DNA of 64,000 nt. It comes from an uncultured Dorea sp. (lineage in GTDB: Bacteria > Bacillota > Clostridia > Lachnospirales > Lachnospiraceae). Positions 16,911 to 26,493 of the stretch are shown one piece after another. Position 1 is the first letter of the stretch. Every line of letters begins with the position of its first letter. The stretch lies in the NCBI GenBank assembly GCA_910577685.1, contig CAJTOH010000002.1:1-64000 (forward strand), given 5' to 3'. The position numbers and the translations under genes are program-made. Below the pieces are notes generated by a model. The model saw nothing but the letters and a program-made list of their open reading frames with translations. It was not told the DNA's origin and made no database searches.

Positions 16911-17954
16911 CTACTCCTGCCATGCAAATCCCGAGTCCACAATCAGCTCATCCGTTTCAAAATCATGCTCTGCTTTTTTTCCCAGAAGTTCGTACCACCT
17001 CATGGGGCTGATCCCATTTCCGGGCCGTTTACAGGTAATATTTTCTACCGTGTATGTTTCGCCTTTTTCAATCGGCCTCAATGCCACAATTGACTTTCTT
17101 GCTACAATCTTGTTTTTTTCTTCGGATTTCGTCACAATCTTACTTCCCTTCCCCCTCATTGCCTCTATCCGGCGGACCCCTTCGCATAAGGCTTTCAACT
17201 CTTCCGGCGCGGCCGAAGCCTTGTGGTCCGGTCCTTCAAAATCCTTATTCAGGGTAAAGTGTTTCTCAATCATGTCGACTCCAAGAACAGCTGCGCCGAT
17301 AGCCGCCTCAACACCCACGGAATGATCAGAGAATCCAACCTTTAAATCAGGGAACTTTCTTTTCAAATCACAGATCGCAAGGAGGTTCACATCCTCATCC
17401 GGCGTCGGATATTCCGTATTACAATGCATTAAAACGATATGGCCGGAATCTGTTCCCGCCTCCGTTAATAGATGTATGCAGGCCTTGATTTCCTCTATAG
17501 TCGCCATCCCGGAAGATAGGATGATCTTTTTTTCTTCCCCGCAATCCAGACCGCCGATTTTCTGCAGATACGGCAGATTCGTAATCTCGCCCGAAGGAAT
17601 CTTCCATACCTTCTGGCCTGACCCATATAAAAAGTCTATGGATCCCAAATCAAACGGCGTTGAAAAAACGTCCGCTCCCAACTCTAATGCATAGGCCTTC
17701 AATTCCAGGAAATCTTCCCCCGGCAGCTCTAAACGCCTTGTCATCTCTAACTGGGAATCCGCCGTCCCCGTGGTCATTTTCTGGTATTCGGCCTTTGGGG
17801 CATATCTCGAAATCAATGCCCCGGAATCAAAAGTTTGAAATTTTACGGCGTCCGCACCGCACTCTTTTGCCTTCTTTATCATTTCACGGGCAAGCTCCTT
17901 ACTGCCGTTATGATTACATCCTATCTCCGCTATGATATATACTTCTCGCTCCAT
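16911..17954 (-). CDS. neuB: N-acetylneuraminate synthase
   Basis: Condenses ManNAc with PEP to sialic acid. The 347-aa protein starts at the ATG at 17954, which shares bases with the neuD stop (TAATG); the longer frame to 18062 runs inside neuD. The TIM-barrel half has IIAEIGCNHNG at the start, DAVKFQTF, SSGMATIEEI and GFSDHS. The C-terminal antifreeze-like domain begins near residue 285 (ARKSIVALRPIEKGE). It belongs with neuC, neuA and neuD. Legionaminate or pseudaminate synthases are close relatives, but those pathways need an aminotransferase that is not in the locus. Confidence 0.94.
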   Translation of the reverse strand: MEREVYIIAEIGCNHNGSKELAREMIKKAKECGADAVKFQTFDSGALISRYAPKAEYQKMTTGTADSQLEMTRRLELPGEDFLELKAYALELGADVFSTPFDLGSIDFLYGSGQKVWKIPSGEITNLPYLQKIGGLDCGEEKKIILSSGMATIEEIKACIHLLTEAGTDSGHIVLMHCNTEYPTPDEDVNLLAICDLKRKFPDLKVGFSDHSVGVEAAIGAAVLGVDMIEKHFTLNKDFEGPDHKASAAPEELKALCEGVRRIEAMRGKGSKIVTKSEEKNKIVARKSIVALRPIEKGETYTVENITCKRPGNGISPMRWYELLGKKAEHDFETDELIVDSGFAWQE

Positions 17955-18586
17955 TATCCTAACATTGCTCCTTTTCCAATCACCTTTGCAGGCACTCCTG
18001 CTACCGTAACGCGGTCGCCTACCTGCCTTGTAACGACCGCGCCGGCTCCGACCGTACTCCACTCCCCTATGTACTTCTGCCCAAGGGTGACAGAACCGCT
18101 CCCAATGAAACTGCCTGTCCCGACATGTACGTCTCCATTAATCACAGAACCCGTCGAAAGGTTTACATGGCTGCACACATGGCATCCATGTTCTACCAAC
18201 GCTCTCGTATTTATGATGCAATCGTCTCCAACCACCGCCCCGCTGTTGATGACCGCCAGCTTCCCTACAAAACATCCGTTTCCGATCCTTGCCTGCGGGG
18301 AAACAATTGCGGACTTGTCCACCACATTGATAATACGCAGATTCCTCTCCTGTAATCTGTCATACCAGCGTTTTCTGTTAAGGTTATTTCCGATCGACAT
18401 GAAGAATACATAAGACTGCATATCTTCTAAATCATCTAAACTTCTTGCCACAACGGGGCAGCCAAGGTGCTCTTTTTCCTCTGTAAACTCATCCAAGAAT
18501 CCCACTAAATCATAATTAAAGCCGTCAATGGAATCTATGACCGATTTCGCATATCCTCCTGCTCCAATTAGAATCAATTTTTCCAT
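17954..18586 (-). CDS. neuD: NeuD/PglD-type sugar O- or N-acetyltransferase
   Basis: A 210-aa left-handed beta-helix acetyltransferase. The N-terminal Rossmann-like part begins LILIGAGGYAKSVID, the mark of the NeuD/PglD family, and the hexapeptide coil runs from about residue 90 to 200 with the catalytic-type His in ALVEHGCHV. In sialic acid loci NeuD O-acetylates sialic acid, which makes it the natural opponent of the SGNH esterase two genes downstream. Translationally coupled to neuB. The base composition of this gene and neuBAC is clearly richer in GC than wzx next door. Confidence 0.9.
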   Translation of the reverse strand: MEKLILIGAGGYAKSVIDSIDGFNYDLVGFLDEFTEEKEHLGCPVVARSLDDLEDMQSYVFFMSIGNNLNRKRWYDRLQERNLRIINVVDKSAIVSPQARIGNGCFVGKLAVINSGAVVGDDCIINTRALVEHGCHVCSHVNLSTGSVINGDVHVGTGSFIGSGSVTLGQKYIGEWSTVGAGAVVTRQVGDRVTVAGVPAKVIGKGAMLG

Positions 18587-18685
18587 CTTAACTTACATTC
18601 CTTTCGCTTCGCTCAGGCATAAATAACCACTGAAACATCTTCTATGTTCATTAATTATCACCTAGTATTTAAATTAAATATTTTT

Positions 18686-20116
18686 TTATTTTGAAAATAT
18701 ATTTCCTTTCTTTATAATATAAAGACACCCCAACATTAACAGTACAATTATCAATAACCTAATTATCAGACTAATACTAAATAATACCTCTGCAAAAATT
18801 GCTATTACTGACAAAAAAGAAATTACTAAAATGATGCACTTATAATCATATAGTTGTTTTTTTACAATTCTATAGGAGATTATCCAGTGTGAAAAAAAAA
18901 TAAAAATATAACTAATCAACGTAGTATATGCAGCAGCCTGATATCCCCATCTAGGTATAAGCAAATAGTTCAAACCAATGTTAATCACCGCCCCTACAAG
19001 GGTAACTGGAAAAATAATCTTGTTCTTTTTATATACAAATTCAACATTTGAAAATATATAATAAAAAGAGGAAAAGAAAATCCCAAGTAAAATAATAGGT
19101 GCTATATCTGCAGCTTTTAAATATTCATTTCCACCTAAAATAATTAAACCCTCGGGAGCTAAAATCATCATACAAAATGCTGCGATTGTACATATCCAAA
19201 CAACATAATTAGTTTTAATCTTCAAGTCATTAATTTTGCCTTTTTTAATAGCTTTCAATGCAAATGGCGTATATGCACTATTAATTGAATTAAATGCAAT
19301 CAATACAATGCTTGAATATGTATACACCACAGAATATAACCCAACATTTTTCATAGTACTCAATTGTTGAATCATTATTCTATCCGCGGAAGACATCAAT
19401 ATCGAAGTTAAATAGTGCGGAATCAAAGGCAAATTGAATAGAACAGCTCTTCTCCAATATTGAGAAATTTTTTTAAGAGAACTATTTCGCCTAATGTTCC
19501 AATATAAGAAAATTGCTATAGTCAGTGAAGGGATCACCAATCCTAAAATTCTTCCAAACACCCTATCTTCAGCAATTATTATTGAGAATAAAATACTTAA
19601 AAAACTTTTAGTAACAAATAGACCGATTAAAATCACCGAATATGCTTTATAGCTGTAGCAAAACCTTTTTTCTGAACACCAAAATTGAATAATTGCTTCT
19701 GACATAATATATACGCACATTAGTACAATATATTTTTGAGAAATGCTAACTAATTGCTTTAGTATAGGATAAAAAATAAGAATACAACTGAAAAAAATGC
19801 AGGAAGTTATTAATGTTAAAGACGACAATGAAGCAATTATGTTATTTGAATTCTCAAACTCCTCTGTAAGCAAAACTTCTAGAACACCAGCAAATAAATT
19901 TAGTGTCGCCAATATTAGAAACAAAGAATGCCAGGTATTAAATACATTATATAATCCTATTTCTTCAACAGAAAGAATACGATTTATAATCGGTTGTGTT
20001 ATAATAGATACACAGTTATTGAAAATTGAAGCCCCAACAAACCATATACTTGCCTTAAAAATCTTGCTAGATCTTCTATACTTTTCAACAAGATCAACTA
20101 CATTTTTCATTATCAC
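18686..20116 (-). CDS. wzx: Polysaccharide flippase
   Basis: A 476-aa polytopic membrane protein of the MATE-like polysaccharide transporter family, with about 12 to 14 hydrophobic segments and the N-terminal IWFVGASIFNNCVSIITQPI typical of Wzx. It would flip the lipid-linked repeat unit across the membrane for Wzy. The gene is strongly AT-rich, like its downstream partners in transcription order and unlike the neu genes. It is four bases from the upstream CDP-glycerol-type transferase, so it is co-transcribed with it. Confidence 0.9.
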   Translation of the reverse strand: MIMKNVVDLVEKYRRSSKIFKASIWFVGASIFNNCVSIITQPIINRILSVEEIGLYNVFNTWHSLFLILATLNLFAGVLEVLLTEEFENSNNIIASLSSLTLITSCIFFSCILIFYPILKQLVSISQKYIVLMCVYIMSEAIIQFWCSEKRFCYSYKAYSVILIGLFVTKSFLSILFSIIIAEDRVFGRILGLVIPSLTIAIFLYWNIRRNSSLKKISQYWRRAVLFNLPLIPHYLTSILMSSADRIMIQQLSTMKNVGLYSVVYTYSSIVLIAFNSINSAYTPFALKAIKKGKINDLKIKTNYVVWICTIAAFCMMILAPEGLIILGGNEYLKAADIAPIILLGIFFSSFYYIFSNVEFVYKKNKIIFPVTLVGAVINIGLNYLLIPRWGYQAAAYTTLISYIFIFFSHWIISYRIVKKQLYDYKCIILVISFLSVIAIFAEVLFSISLIIRLLIIVLLMLGCLYIIKKGNIFSK

Positions 20117-20120
20117 GCTC

Positions 20121-21347
20121 TCACATTTCAGTTAAATCAAGTAACGACCTATAAACATTTTGAGTTGATAGTCCCGGATATTTGAAAATAATATTCCTAA
20201 TATTTTTCCTATCATTTTTGTATTTATCTGTGTTAGAAATCACATCATCAAATCCTATTTTTAACTCTTTACTATTGGTTGCAATATGCCCTGGACAAAA
20301 TGATATATAAGGATCATATGATAAGCCTCTAGTCTCACAATATTTTTCTAAATCATAAAGATTAAATATCAATGGTTTATCTGTCAATAAGTAATCAAAC
20401 ACTACCGAAGAGTAATCTGAAATCAAAGCATCTGATACTGCTAATAAATCATAAAAAGAAAACTCGTAGGTACTAATATAAGGAACTATATTAATCGATG
20501 AAGTAACAATATCTTTATTTTGCCATGGGTGGAGTTTATAAATTAATAATATCTTGTTATCTTTTACATACTCCTCTAGCCACTCGCAATCATATCCCAA
20601 TAAGGGGCGTTTTTTTTGTTGTTTCATCTCATAATCTCTCATAGTGGGAGCATATATAATAATTTTTTGAGGAGTGTACCCTATCTTTTCTTTGTAATAA
20701 TTTAAAATTTTTAATCGTTTATTTTGAGATAAAAGAGAATCATTCCTAGGAAATCCACTAATAAGGCAATGATCTAATCTGACTCCTGTAGAAGAGCTAA
20801 TTATTTGAGCCGGAAGTAATCCTGTAATCAAATATTTATCAATATATTTCCACCGAAAATTTTTTCCAGGCTCTAAATCATTTTTACACGAAATAAAATA
20901 GTTAAAGCAGATTATCTTTTGATACCACAGCTTTCCTGAAAAAGCTGTGTCTCCAGTCTCAGAAAACCATAGCCTGCAAGAAAATCTACAAACTGCATTA
21001 CATATTCTATAATATAATTTTTTTATCCTACTTTTGGTAATAAATGGAGACTTTATAAATCGTAATTGTATATTATTTCTAATCACCTTTTGGGCTAGTT
21101 CTTTATATCGCTCAAATCTTGTGTCATCATAATACTCAATGTATATAACTATTTTATGACTATGTTGCTGATTAATATAATAATTTAAATAGCACAAAAG
21201 ATTACTACTTCCATAGTTTAATAAATCATACTTATCCCACATAGAATTTTTCATACATCTGACATAAATTCTATTTCTTTTAGAAGGCGTTATAATATTT
21301 AATACGTATGAAATAAACTCCTTCATAAATTCGAATATTCTTTTCAT
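20121..21347 (-). CDS. CDP-glycerol:glycerophosphotransferase family protein
   Basis: A 408-aa TagB/TagF-like transferase. The C-terminal half has the family motifs IIIYAPTMRDYE (near residue 225), LLIYKLHPWQ (near 270) and SDALISDYSSVVFDY (near 310). These enzymes move an alditol phosphate from a CDP-alditol to a growing polymer. No gene for CDP-glycerol or CDP-ribitol synthesis is seen in the window, whereas CMP-aminoethylphosphonate should be made here, so AEP transfer is a possible alternative role. It lies in the AT-rich block between wzy and wzx. Confidence 0.85.
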   Translation of the reverse strand: MKRIFEFMKEFISYVLNIITPSKRNRIYVRCMKNSMWDKYDLLNYGSSNLLCYLNYYINQQHSHKIVIYIEYYDDTRFERYKELAQKVIRNNIQLRFIKSPFITKSRIKKLYYRICNAVCRFSCRLWFSETGDTAFSGKLWYQKIICFNYFISCKNDLEPGKNFRWKYIDKYLITGLLPAQIISSSTGVRLDHCLISGFPRNDSLLSQNKRLKILNYYKEKIGYTPQKIIIYAPTMRDYEMKQQKKRPLLGYDCEWLEEYVKDNKILLIYKLHPWQNKDIVTSSINIVPYISTYEFSFYDLLAVSDALISDYSSVVFDYLLTDKPLIFNLYDLEKYCETRGLSYDPYISFCPGHIATNSKELKIGFDDVISNTDKYKNDRKNIRNIIFKYPGLSTQNVYRSLLDLTEM

Positions 21348-21403
21348 ATTATTTCCTCATTTTTCTAACAACCTATATCCTATTATCAAAGTTTCTCTAA
21401 ATC

Positions 21404-22501
21404 TCATCTAAATAACCAAGATGAGTATGGTATGTAACTTTGAAAATTGTTTCCCGTAGAACCTGGTAATATCTGTATCATCTGATAGATATAATATGCT
21501 ACAAATACTGAAAGCAATATTACTGAAAAATCTTTATTCTTTTTCGTCTTAATAATATCTTCGATTGCAAAACATGAAAAATAAAAAAATACTACTGTCC
21601 CTCTACCAGAAATAAATCCAATTCCTCGAGTCAATATTGCTATTATGCAACCGTACCAATATGCATTTAAAGAAAACAAACTTTTGTCGTCCGTAATACA
21701 ATATTGTTTATATAAAACGTACAACAATAACAACACAATAAGCCACCTTAAGCTTGTTGATAAATATGATCCCTGATTTAGTACATCTTTGTAAACCTCA
21801 AGTCTGAATACAACAGTTGCAATCCCAAATTTATTTGCTACTTTATCAATAATCGGTAAGAAATTGTTGATTCCAGATAGAACAATCGCTATTCCTGTAA
21901 TTATCCACTTGATAGTTTGCTTATTTAATAATAATTCCCATAGAAGAAGCGGAACTAAAAGAAATCCAGATGAATGAAATAATACTGAAATGAACGTCGC
22001 CAACGCAAAACCACTATGTTTTTTATTTTTTAATTGAAATAATGCAACAAGCATAAAACTCATAGCCACTCCTTGTCGCATAACTCCCATATCATATCCC
22101 AAATAAATATTACAAAAATAAAACAAAAGCAATGCATATTTATATGTGCAATACTTCCATATCACTGCACATTTTATTCCTACCCCCAGTATTGACATAA
22201 AAAAAAGAAATGAATGAAATGAAGGTGACAATATGCAAGTCAGTACAAATAATGGTTCATAATTTGTCGTTCTATATATTGATAGTAAATCTCTTAAATC
22301 TCCAAGTCTCCTAATTGAATAATAGAGATTTTCGTAACTCACGAAATCTACACCTATATGATCTCTTGTAGCAGCAAATATAATAAGAAACACTGATATC
22401 ACTATAAAAAATTGTCGATTTAAATCTGTATTAGTAATTTTGTAATACAAAGATGCATATGTTAACAGAAGTAACACTAATGCGATTATCCAATATATCA
22501 T
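21404..22501 (-). CDS. wzy: Polysaccharide polymerase (EpsG/Wzy type)
   Basis: A 365-aa integral membrane protein with about ten hydrophobic segments, opening MIYWIIALVLLLLTYASLYY. The short charged stretch RDHIGVDFVSYENLY near residue 46 and GMVRQG-like GVMRQGVAMSFM near residue 142 are typical of the EpsG family of polymerases. It would join repeat units outside the membrane. Three bases separate it from the upstream glycosyltransferase. Assignment rests on topology, motifs and locus position because Wzy proteins are very divergent. Confidence 0.85.
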   Translation of the reverse strand: MIYWIIALVLLLLTYASLYYKITNTDLNRQFFIVISVFLIIFAATRDHIGVDFVSYENLYYSIRRLGDLRDLLSIYRTTNYEPLFVLTCILSPSFHSFLFFMSILGVGIKCAVIWKYCTYKYALLLFYFCNIYLGYDMGVMRQGVAMSFMLVALFQLKNKKHSGFALATFISVLFHSSGFLLVPLLLWELLLNKQTIKWIITGIAIVLSGINNFLPIIDKVANKFGIATVVFRLEVYKDVLNQGSYLSTSLRWLIVLLLLYVLYKQYCITDDKSLFSLNAYWYGCIIAILTRGIGFISGRGTVVFFYFSCFAIEDIIKTKKNKDFSVILLSVFVAYYIYQMIQILPGSTGNNFQSYIPYSSWLFR

Positions 22502-22504
22502 TAT

Positions 22505-23692
22505 TTATACCTTCAATGACGTGATAATTTTTTCGTAATTGTTCGCCATCCCTTTAGTCGAAAATTCTTTTTTATAACGGCGCTTGTTTTCATTTCCAAT
22601 TGCTTCATAATTTATATTATTTTCATATATGTCTATTATCAATTGATATACAGTTTCTTTACTATAATCATGGATCAAAAGAGGATTATTATCACCAAGC
22701 AATTCGCCTACACCGCCTACATCTGTAGCAATAATCGGTAACCCATAACTCATCGCTTCAATTATTGATACGGGAAGCGCTTCATTTCGGCTAAGCAGAA
22801 TAAACAAATCTGCATTTTCCAAGAAAGGTCTCACATCTGATTGAAATCCAACAAATCTAATATATTCTCTATTTGGATCAAATGAAAGCGCCGTTTTCTC
22901 AAAATCCCTTTCTTCCGGTCCTTTTCCAACACACACAAAACCAATTGATTTATTTTTATCTTTACATTCTTTTGCTAACTCAACAATTCGATCAAATCCT
23001 TTTCTATATCCTACATTTCCAATACTCACTACACTCAACTTGCCTTTTACTCTTTCCTTCTTTTGTTGTTGATTTTTAAATTCAAATCCATTGTGAACAC
23101 AGCATACATTTTTATATTTATTTTCGATTAAATTTGCTGTTTTATTTGAAACACAGATAATCTGACGTACATTACAATATACAGTTTCCCCTAAATCATG
23201 TAACTTTTTTTTAATGGGCTTAAACTTTAATTTTGGCAGAGAAAGAAATAACTGACTGTGAAGGACCTCATCCTGATGTGATACGAAAAGGATTCTTCTT
23301 GCCTCACCATACTTACATAAATAATAGGCGGAGAATATATCCTCAACAACTAAAAGAACATCTGCCGAAGTGTTTTCTATCGCTAACCTTGCTGCTTTTT
23401 GCGCAGGGTAAATAAATAGCTGCTTATACCGTATATACGATAAAATTGTTGACTTTCTTATGACTTTTCCTATAATGCATCGAAGCGTGCTATTTTTCCC
23501 CTCTTTTCCTATATAGCTTTTTTCAGAATTTAAACAAGTTTCTATAGATATAACACCCTTTGATGTGAAGATTCCTTTTATTTTTATATCTGAAGAATAT
23601 TTTTCCATTCCATAAACAGTCTGTTTAATTACAGAAACAACACCATTTACTTGTGATAAATTTCCACCATATACAATTGCTATTTCCTTCAT
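22505..23692 (-). CDS. Glycosyltransferase family 4
   Basis: A 395-aa retaining GT-B enzyme. The N-terminal domain has NGVVSVIKQTVYGME, and the C-terminal donor domain has SIGNVGYRKGFDRIVELA (near residue 224) and the E-x7-E motif in NEALPVSIIEAMSYGLP (near residue 305), followed by ATDVGGVGELL. It adds one sugar to the lipid-linked repeat unit; donor and linkage cannot be told. The ATG overlaps the stop of the upstream gene by one base. Confidence 0.9.
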   Translation of the reverse strand: MKEIAIVYGGNLSQVNGVVSVIKQTVYGMEKYSSDIKIKGIFTSKGVISIETCLNSEKSYIGKEGKNSTLRCIIGKVIRKSTILSYIRYKQLFIYPAQKAARLAIENTSADVLLVVEDIFSAYYLCKYGEARRILFVSHQDEVLHSQLFLSLPKLKFKPIKKKLHDLGETVYCNVRQIICVSNKTANLIENKYKNVCCVHNGFEFKNQQQKKERVKGKLSVVSIGNVGYRKGFDRIVELAKECKDKNKSIGFVCVGKGPEERDFEKTALSFDPNREYIRFVGFQSDVRPFLENADLFILLSRNEALPVSIIEAMSYGLPIIATDVGGVGELLGDNNPLLIHDYSKETVYQLIIDIYENNINYEAIGNENKRRYKKEFSTKGMANNYEKIITSLKV

Positions 23693-24867
23693 TACATGTA
23701 TTTCTCCTTTTGTTGTTTTTCAATATCATCTAGTACATCTATTAAATCTTGTTCAGAATAAATTTTTCTAATATCCGATAGTTGGTTAAGTACAAAGTCA
23801 GGATTTTGTTCTAGATAATCACAATTTATTGCAACAGCATATGAATTATTGTAAAGAGCTTCTAACAATGTTGTTGAATAAAAGCTTATACATACTTTTG
23901 AAGAAAGACATTCATCTATATCATCTGAAACAATTACATCATCTAATGCTGTCCCATACTTGCTTAATACTTCTGTATTGTAACGGAATTTAAATATTAA
24001 TTTGTTATAAAATTTACTTTTTGATATATATTGTTTTAGTATATTGATCCAATATACCGTTTCATTTAAATACCTTTCTCCCTGAGAAAAGAAAACAATC
24101 TTATTACACACCTTTGCCTTCCTATTTCTAGAATATAACCGTTTTATAACATCCTCATGATAAACAAAATGCTGCTTACTATGTTTTTTTGATAAAAGAT
24201 CAGCAGTATATTTAGATATGCACCACATTTCATCACAAGGATATTCTCCTTCTATTTCTACTGGTTCCAGACCATGGGGTATACAGATTTTAATGCAGCC
24301 TTGCTGTTTTGAGATAACATGCTCAGCAAATGCAAACCTATCAATGATCTGTGAGGAATAGAGAATTTTTCCTGAGTATCTCCCTATAATCATATCTAGC
24401 GCAGATATAAAAAGCGCATATTGCGGAATACGAATTCGATAAAATTTATACACTTTTATACCACATCGATTATAAAATTTTGTCAGATTTTGATTTATTT
24501 TTATTGAAATCCCAATTGCTCTAAATCCAATTATCAGTCTTTCTCCAAAATTAACGTAGTCTATTATAGAATCATTTATCCCATAATCTTCAATAACACA
24601 TACATCCGCGACCGCTTTTTCAATACCTCTTTTTCCATGAGGCACACGTGCTATTCCCCAAACTCTGTTGAAGTCAATTTTCTTCTTTTTATTCCAATTC
24701 CTGAGCAATATATATAACAATTCTATAAATGCAATAATAAACTCAACTATTTTATTAAAATATATCTGTTTAAATGAATTCGGGACTATTTCAAGATTAT
24801 TTATTTTAATCTCATTAAATAAAAATTTTTGAATGTCTTCATCTAGAAAATACTTTATTCTTTTCAC
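23692..24867 (-). CDS. Putative GT-B glycosyltransferase; candidate sialyltransferase
   Basis: A 391-aa protein of no family I can name with certainty. I chose GTG at 24867 because GGGAG lies seven bases upstream; an ATG at 24885 is possible. Visible features are CVIEDYGINDSI (near residue 97), IPHGLEPVE (near 225), a beta-strand LIFKFRYN (near 302) and ISFYSTTLLEALYNN (near 335). Their order resembles the D/E-D/E-G, HP and S/T motifs of bacterial sialyl- and polysialyltransferases, though the HP histidine is absent. The locus makes CMP-sialate and needs a sialyltransferase, and no better candidate exists. It lies in the AT-rich glycosyltransferase block. Confidence 0.6.
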   Translation of the reverse strand: MKRIKYFLDEDIQKFLFNEIKINNLEIVPNSFKQIYFNKIVEFIIAFIELLYILLRNWNKKKKIDFNRVWGIARVPHGKRGIEKAVADVCVIEDYGINDSIIDYVNFGERLIIGFRAIGISIKINQNLTKFYNRCGIKVYKFYRIRIPQYALFISALDMIIGRYSGKILYSSQIIDRFAFAEHVISKQQGCIKICIPHGLEPVEIEGEYPCDEMWCISKYTADLLSKKHSKQHFVYHEDVIKRLYSRNRKAKVCNKIVFFSQGERYLNETVYWINILKQYISKSKFYNKLIFKFRYNTEVLSKYGTALDDVIVSDDIDECLSSKVCISFYSTTLLEALYNNSYAVAINCDYLEQNPDFVLNQLSDIRKIYSEQDLIDVLDDIEKQQKEKYM

Positions 24868-25441
24868 ATATTTTCTCCCACTCATTATTTTGTTGATTCC
24901 ATTTTTTTATTAGTCTTGCTGGTACACCTACAGCAATTGTTCCCTCAGGGATCTCGCCCGATACAACTGAATTTGCACCGATTATTGATCCCTTACCAAC
25001 TTTTGATCCTGCTAAAACCACAACATTTTCTCCAATCCATACATTATCTTCTATTACTACCGCAGAGGATATTAATTTTCTCTCTTTTGGAAAGGAATAT
25101 GGATTATCCTGCATACTTCCTTTATAGCTTCCATGATTTGTATCGCTGATAAAGCATTTAGAAGCCAAAAGTACATTACTACCAATTACTACTTTCTCAT
25201 ATGCGACAATATGTGTCATATCTCCAAACTCGCAATTGTCACCTATATGTAAAGTCGGCTTTGTACCAATGAGATCAAATCTGCAATTTCTCCCTGTAGT
25301 TAATCCTTTGGCTCCACAGAGAGACTTCTTCCCTCTAATATAGATCGGTCTCCTGATAAGCCTCGAATTGTGATAGAATATTTTCGTGATAATTAAACTA
25401 TATGCGTTTTTTATGAATTCTGATGGACTATAATAATTCAC
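24839..25441 (-). CDS. Hexapeptide-repeat sugar O-acetyltransferase
   Basis: A 200-aa acyltransferase of the LbetaH/WcaF type. Hexapeptide coils span about residues 55-175 (LHIGDNCEFGD, VIEDNVWIGENVVVLAG, GSIIGANSVVSG), and the C terminus has the usual GVPARLIKKW. The catalytic-type His is in SDTNHGSY. It probably acetylates a capsule sugar. It is 17 bases after the upstream gene and overlaps the start of the downstream one. Unlike the other two modification genes it has no long G tract. Confidence 0.88.
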   Translation of the reverse strand: MNYYSPSEFIKNAYSLIITKIFYHNSRLIRRPIYIRGKKSLCGAKGLTTGRNCRFDLIGTKPTLHIGDNCEFGDMTHIVAYEKVVIGSNVLLASKCFISDTNHGSYKGSMQDNPYSFPKERKLISSAVVIEDNVWIGENVVVLAGSKVGKGSIIGANSVVSGEIPEGTIAVGVPARLIKKWNQQNNEWEKICEKNKVFSR

Positions 25442-25458
25442 GTTATTTCCTTCCTATT

Positions 25459-26493
25459 TTAATTTAATATTTCTAAAATCCAATTTTTTAAAGAGTATTT
25501 TTCATATATTTCTTCTTTTAATTGTATATATGGTTTTTTTATAAAATCCAAATCAAAATCAGGGTCTTCTCTATCAATAACCATCACATTATTTTTATTA
25601 TAAAAATCATAATTAACAATATCGCTATTAGTCGTAATGAACTTTCTTTTTAATCCTAATATTTCGATACTTCGCATTGTCAACCCATGTTGTCCTATAT
25701 TTTCAACATCAATAACACATCTGGAATTTGAATATACTTCATATACTTTTTCAAATGAAAGCATTTTGTATTTTATATCTGATCCATGTACATTTTTGTA
25801 ATGTTTATTCAATAACTTGTTACTTAAAAACAATAGAGGATGTGGCAAATAGAAATATGAAAAAGTTGACATTCCATTATACTGACATTTCTTAAAAATC
25901 TGTTTTACAATTTTTATTCGATCTCCATGCCCTGTCCCAATGAAACTGATATCATAACGAAAGTTATCACTATTAGATTCCGGCATATTTTTAGGCAAAT
26001 AATTATCATAATAATACAATGGAAGAAAAGTTATTTTATCTTTGTTTTCTTCATAATCAATCCTATCAAATGTATATACTTTATCAAATAAGGGCCATTT
26101 TTTTTCTATTCCTCGTGTATTTTTTTTATGCAAACCATCCCACATATATAGTATTATTTTTGATTTTGGAAACGATTTTCTTAGTAGTATTATTGCACTT
26201 TCAGGTGTATATTCTCCTCTTATAACCAGTATATAATCGTAATTACGATCATAATATTTCTCAATCTGCTTCTCATAGTACTTATGAAGAACCTTTTGGT
26301 AAACTTTAATATGCAGTCTTCCTAATGTTTTGCATAAGACTCCTTCATCCGGCTTATCGTGCATATAATCAACTTCTGCTCCTAGTGCCCTCATTTGTTC
26401 TATAATCCCATTGGGATAACCTGGCAGCGCAATCAAGAGAATCCTTTTCCCAACAATATTGCGTATTCTTTCCGTTTCATCCTTAACTATCAT
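25459..26493 (-). CDS. CgeB-like glycosyltransferase / capsule biosynthesis protein
   Basis: A 344-aa protein. It has a Rossmann-like start KRILLIALPGYPNGIIEQM, YDYILVIRGEYTPES, LYMWDGLHKKN and the C-terminal stretch VENIGQHGLTMRSIEILGLK. The last resembles the donor-binding end of CgeB-type GT-B proteins found in many capsule and LPS core loci. A glycosyl transfer role is inferred from this and from context. It starts one base before the upstream epimerase stop region ends, so it is part of the same operon. Strongly AT-rich. Confidence 0.7.
   Translation of the reverse strand: MIVKDETERIRNIVGKRILLIALPGYPNGIIEQMRALGAEVDYMHDKPDEGVLCKTLGRLHIKVYQKVLHKYYEKQIEKYYDRNYDYILVIRGEYTPESAIILLRKSFPKSKIILYMWDGLHKKNTRGIEKKWPLFDKVYTFDRIDYEENKDKITFLPLYYYDNYLPKNMPESNSDNFRYDISFIGTGHGDRIKIVKQIFKKCQYNGMSTFSYFYLPHPLLFLSNKLLNKHYKNVHGSDIKYKMLSFEKVYEVYSNSRCVIDVENIGQHGLTMRSIEILGLKRKFITTNSDIVNYDFYNKNNVMVIDREDPDFDLDFIKKPYIQLKEEIYEKYSLKNWILEILN

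Noticed and set aside
18892..18900. A9 run in wzx, and similar A/T runs of eight or nine in neighbouring genes
   Set aside because: These are expected in AT-rich DNA and all the genes are in frame, so there is no positive evidence for switching.
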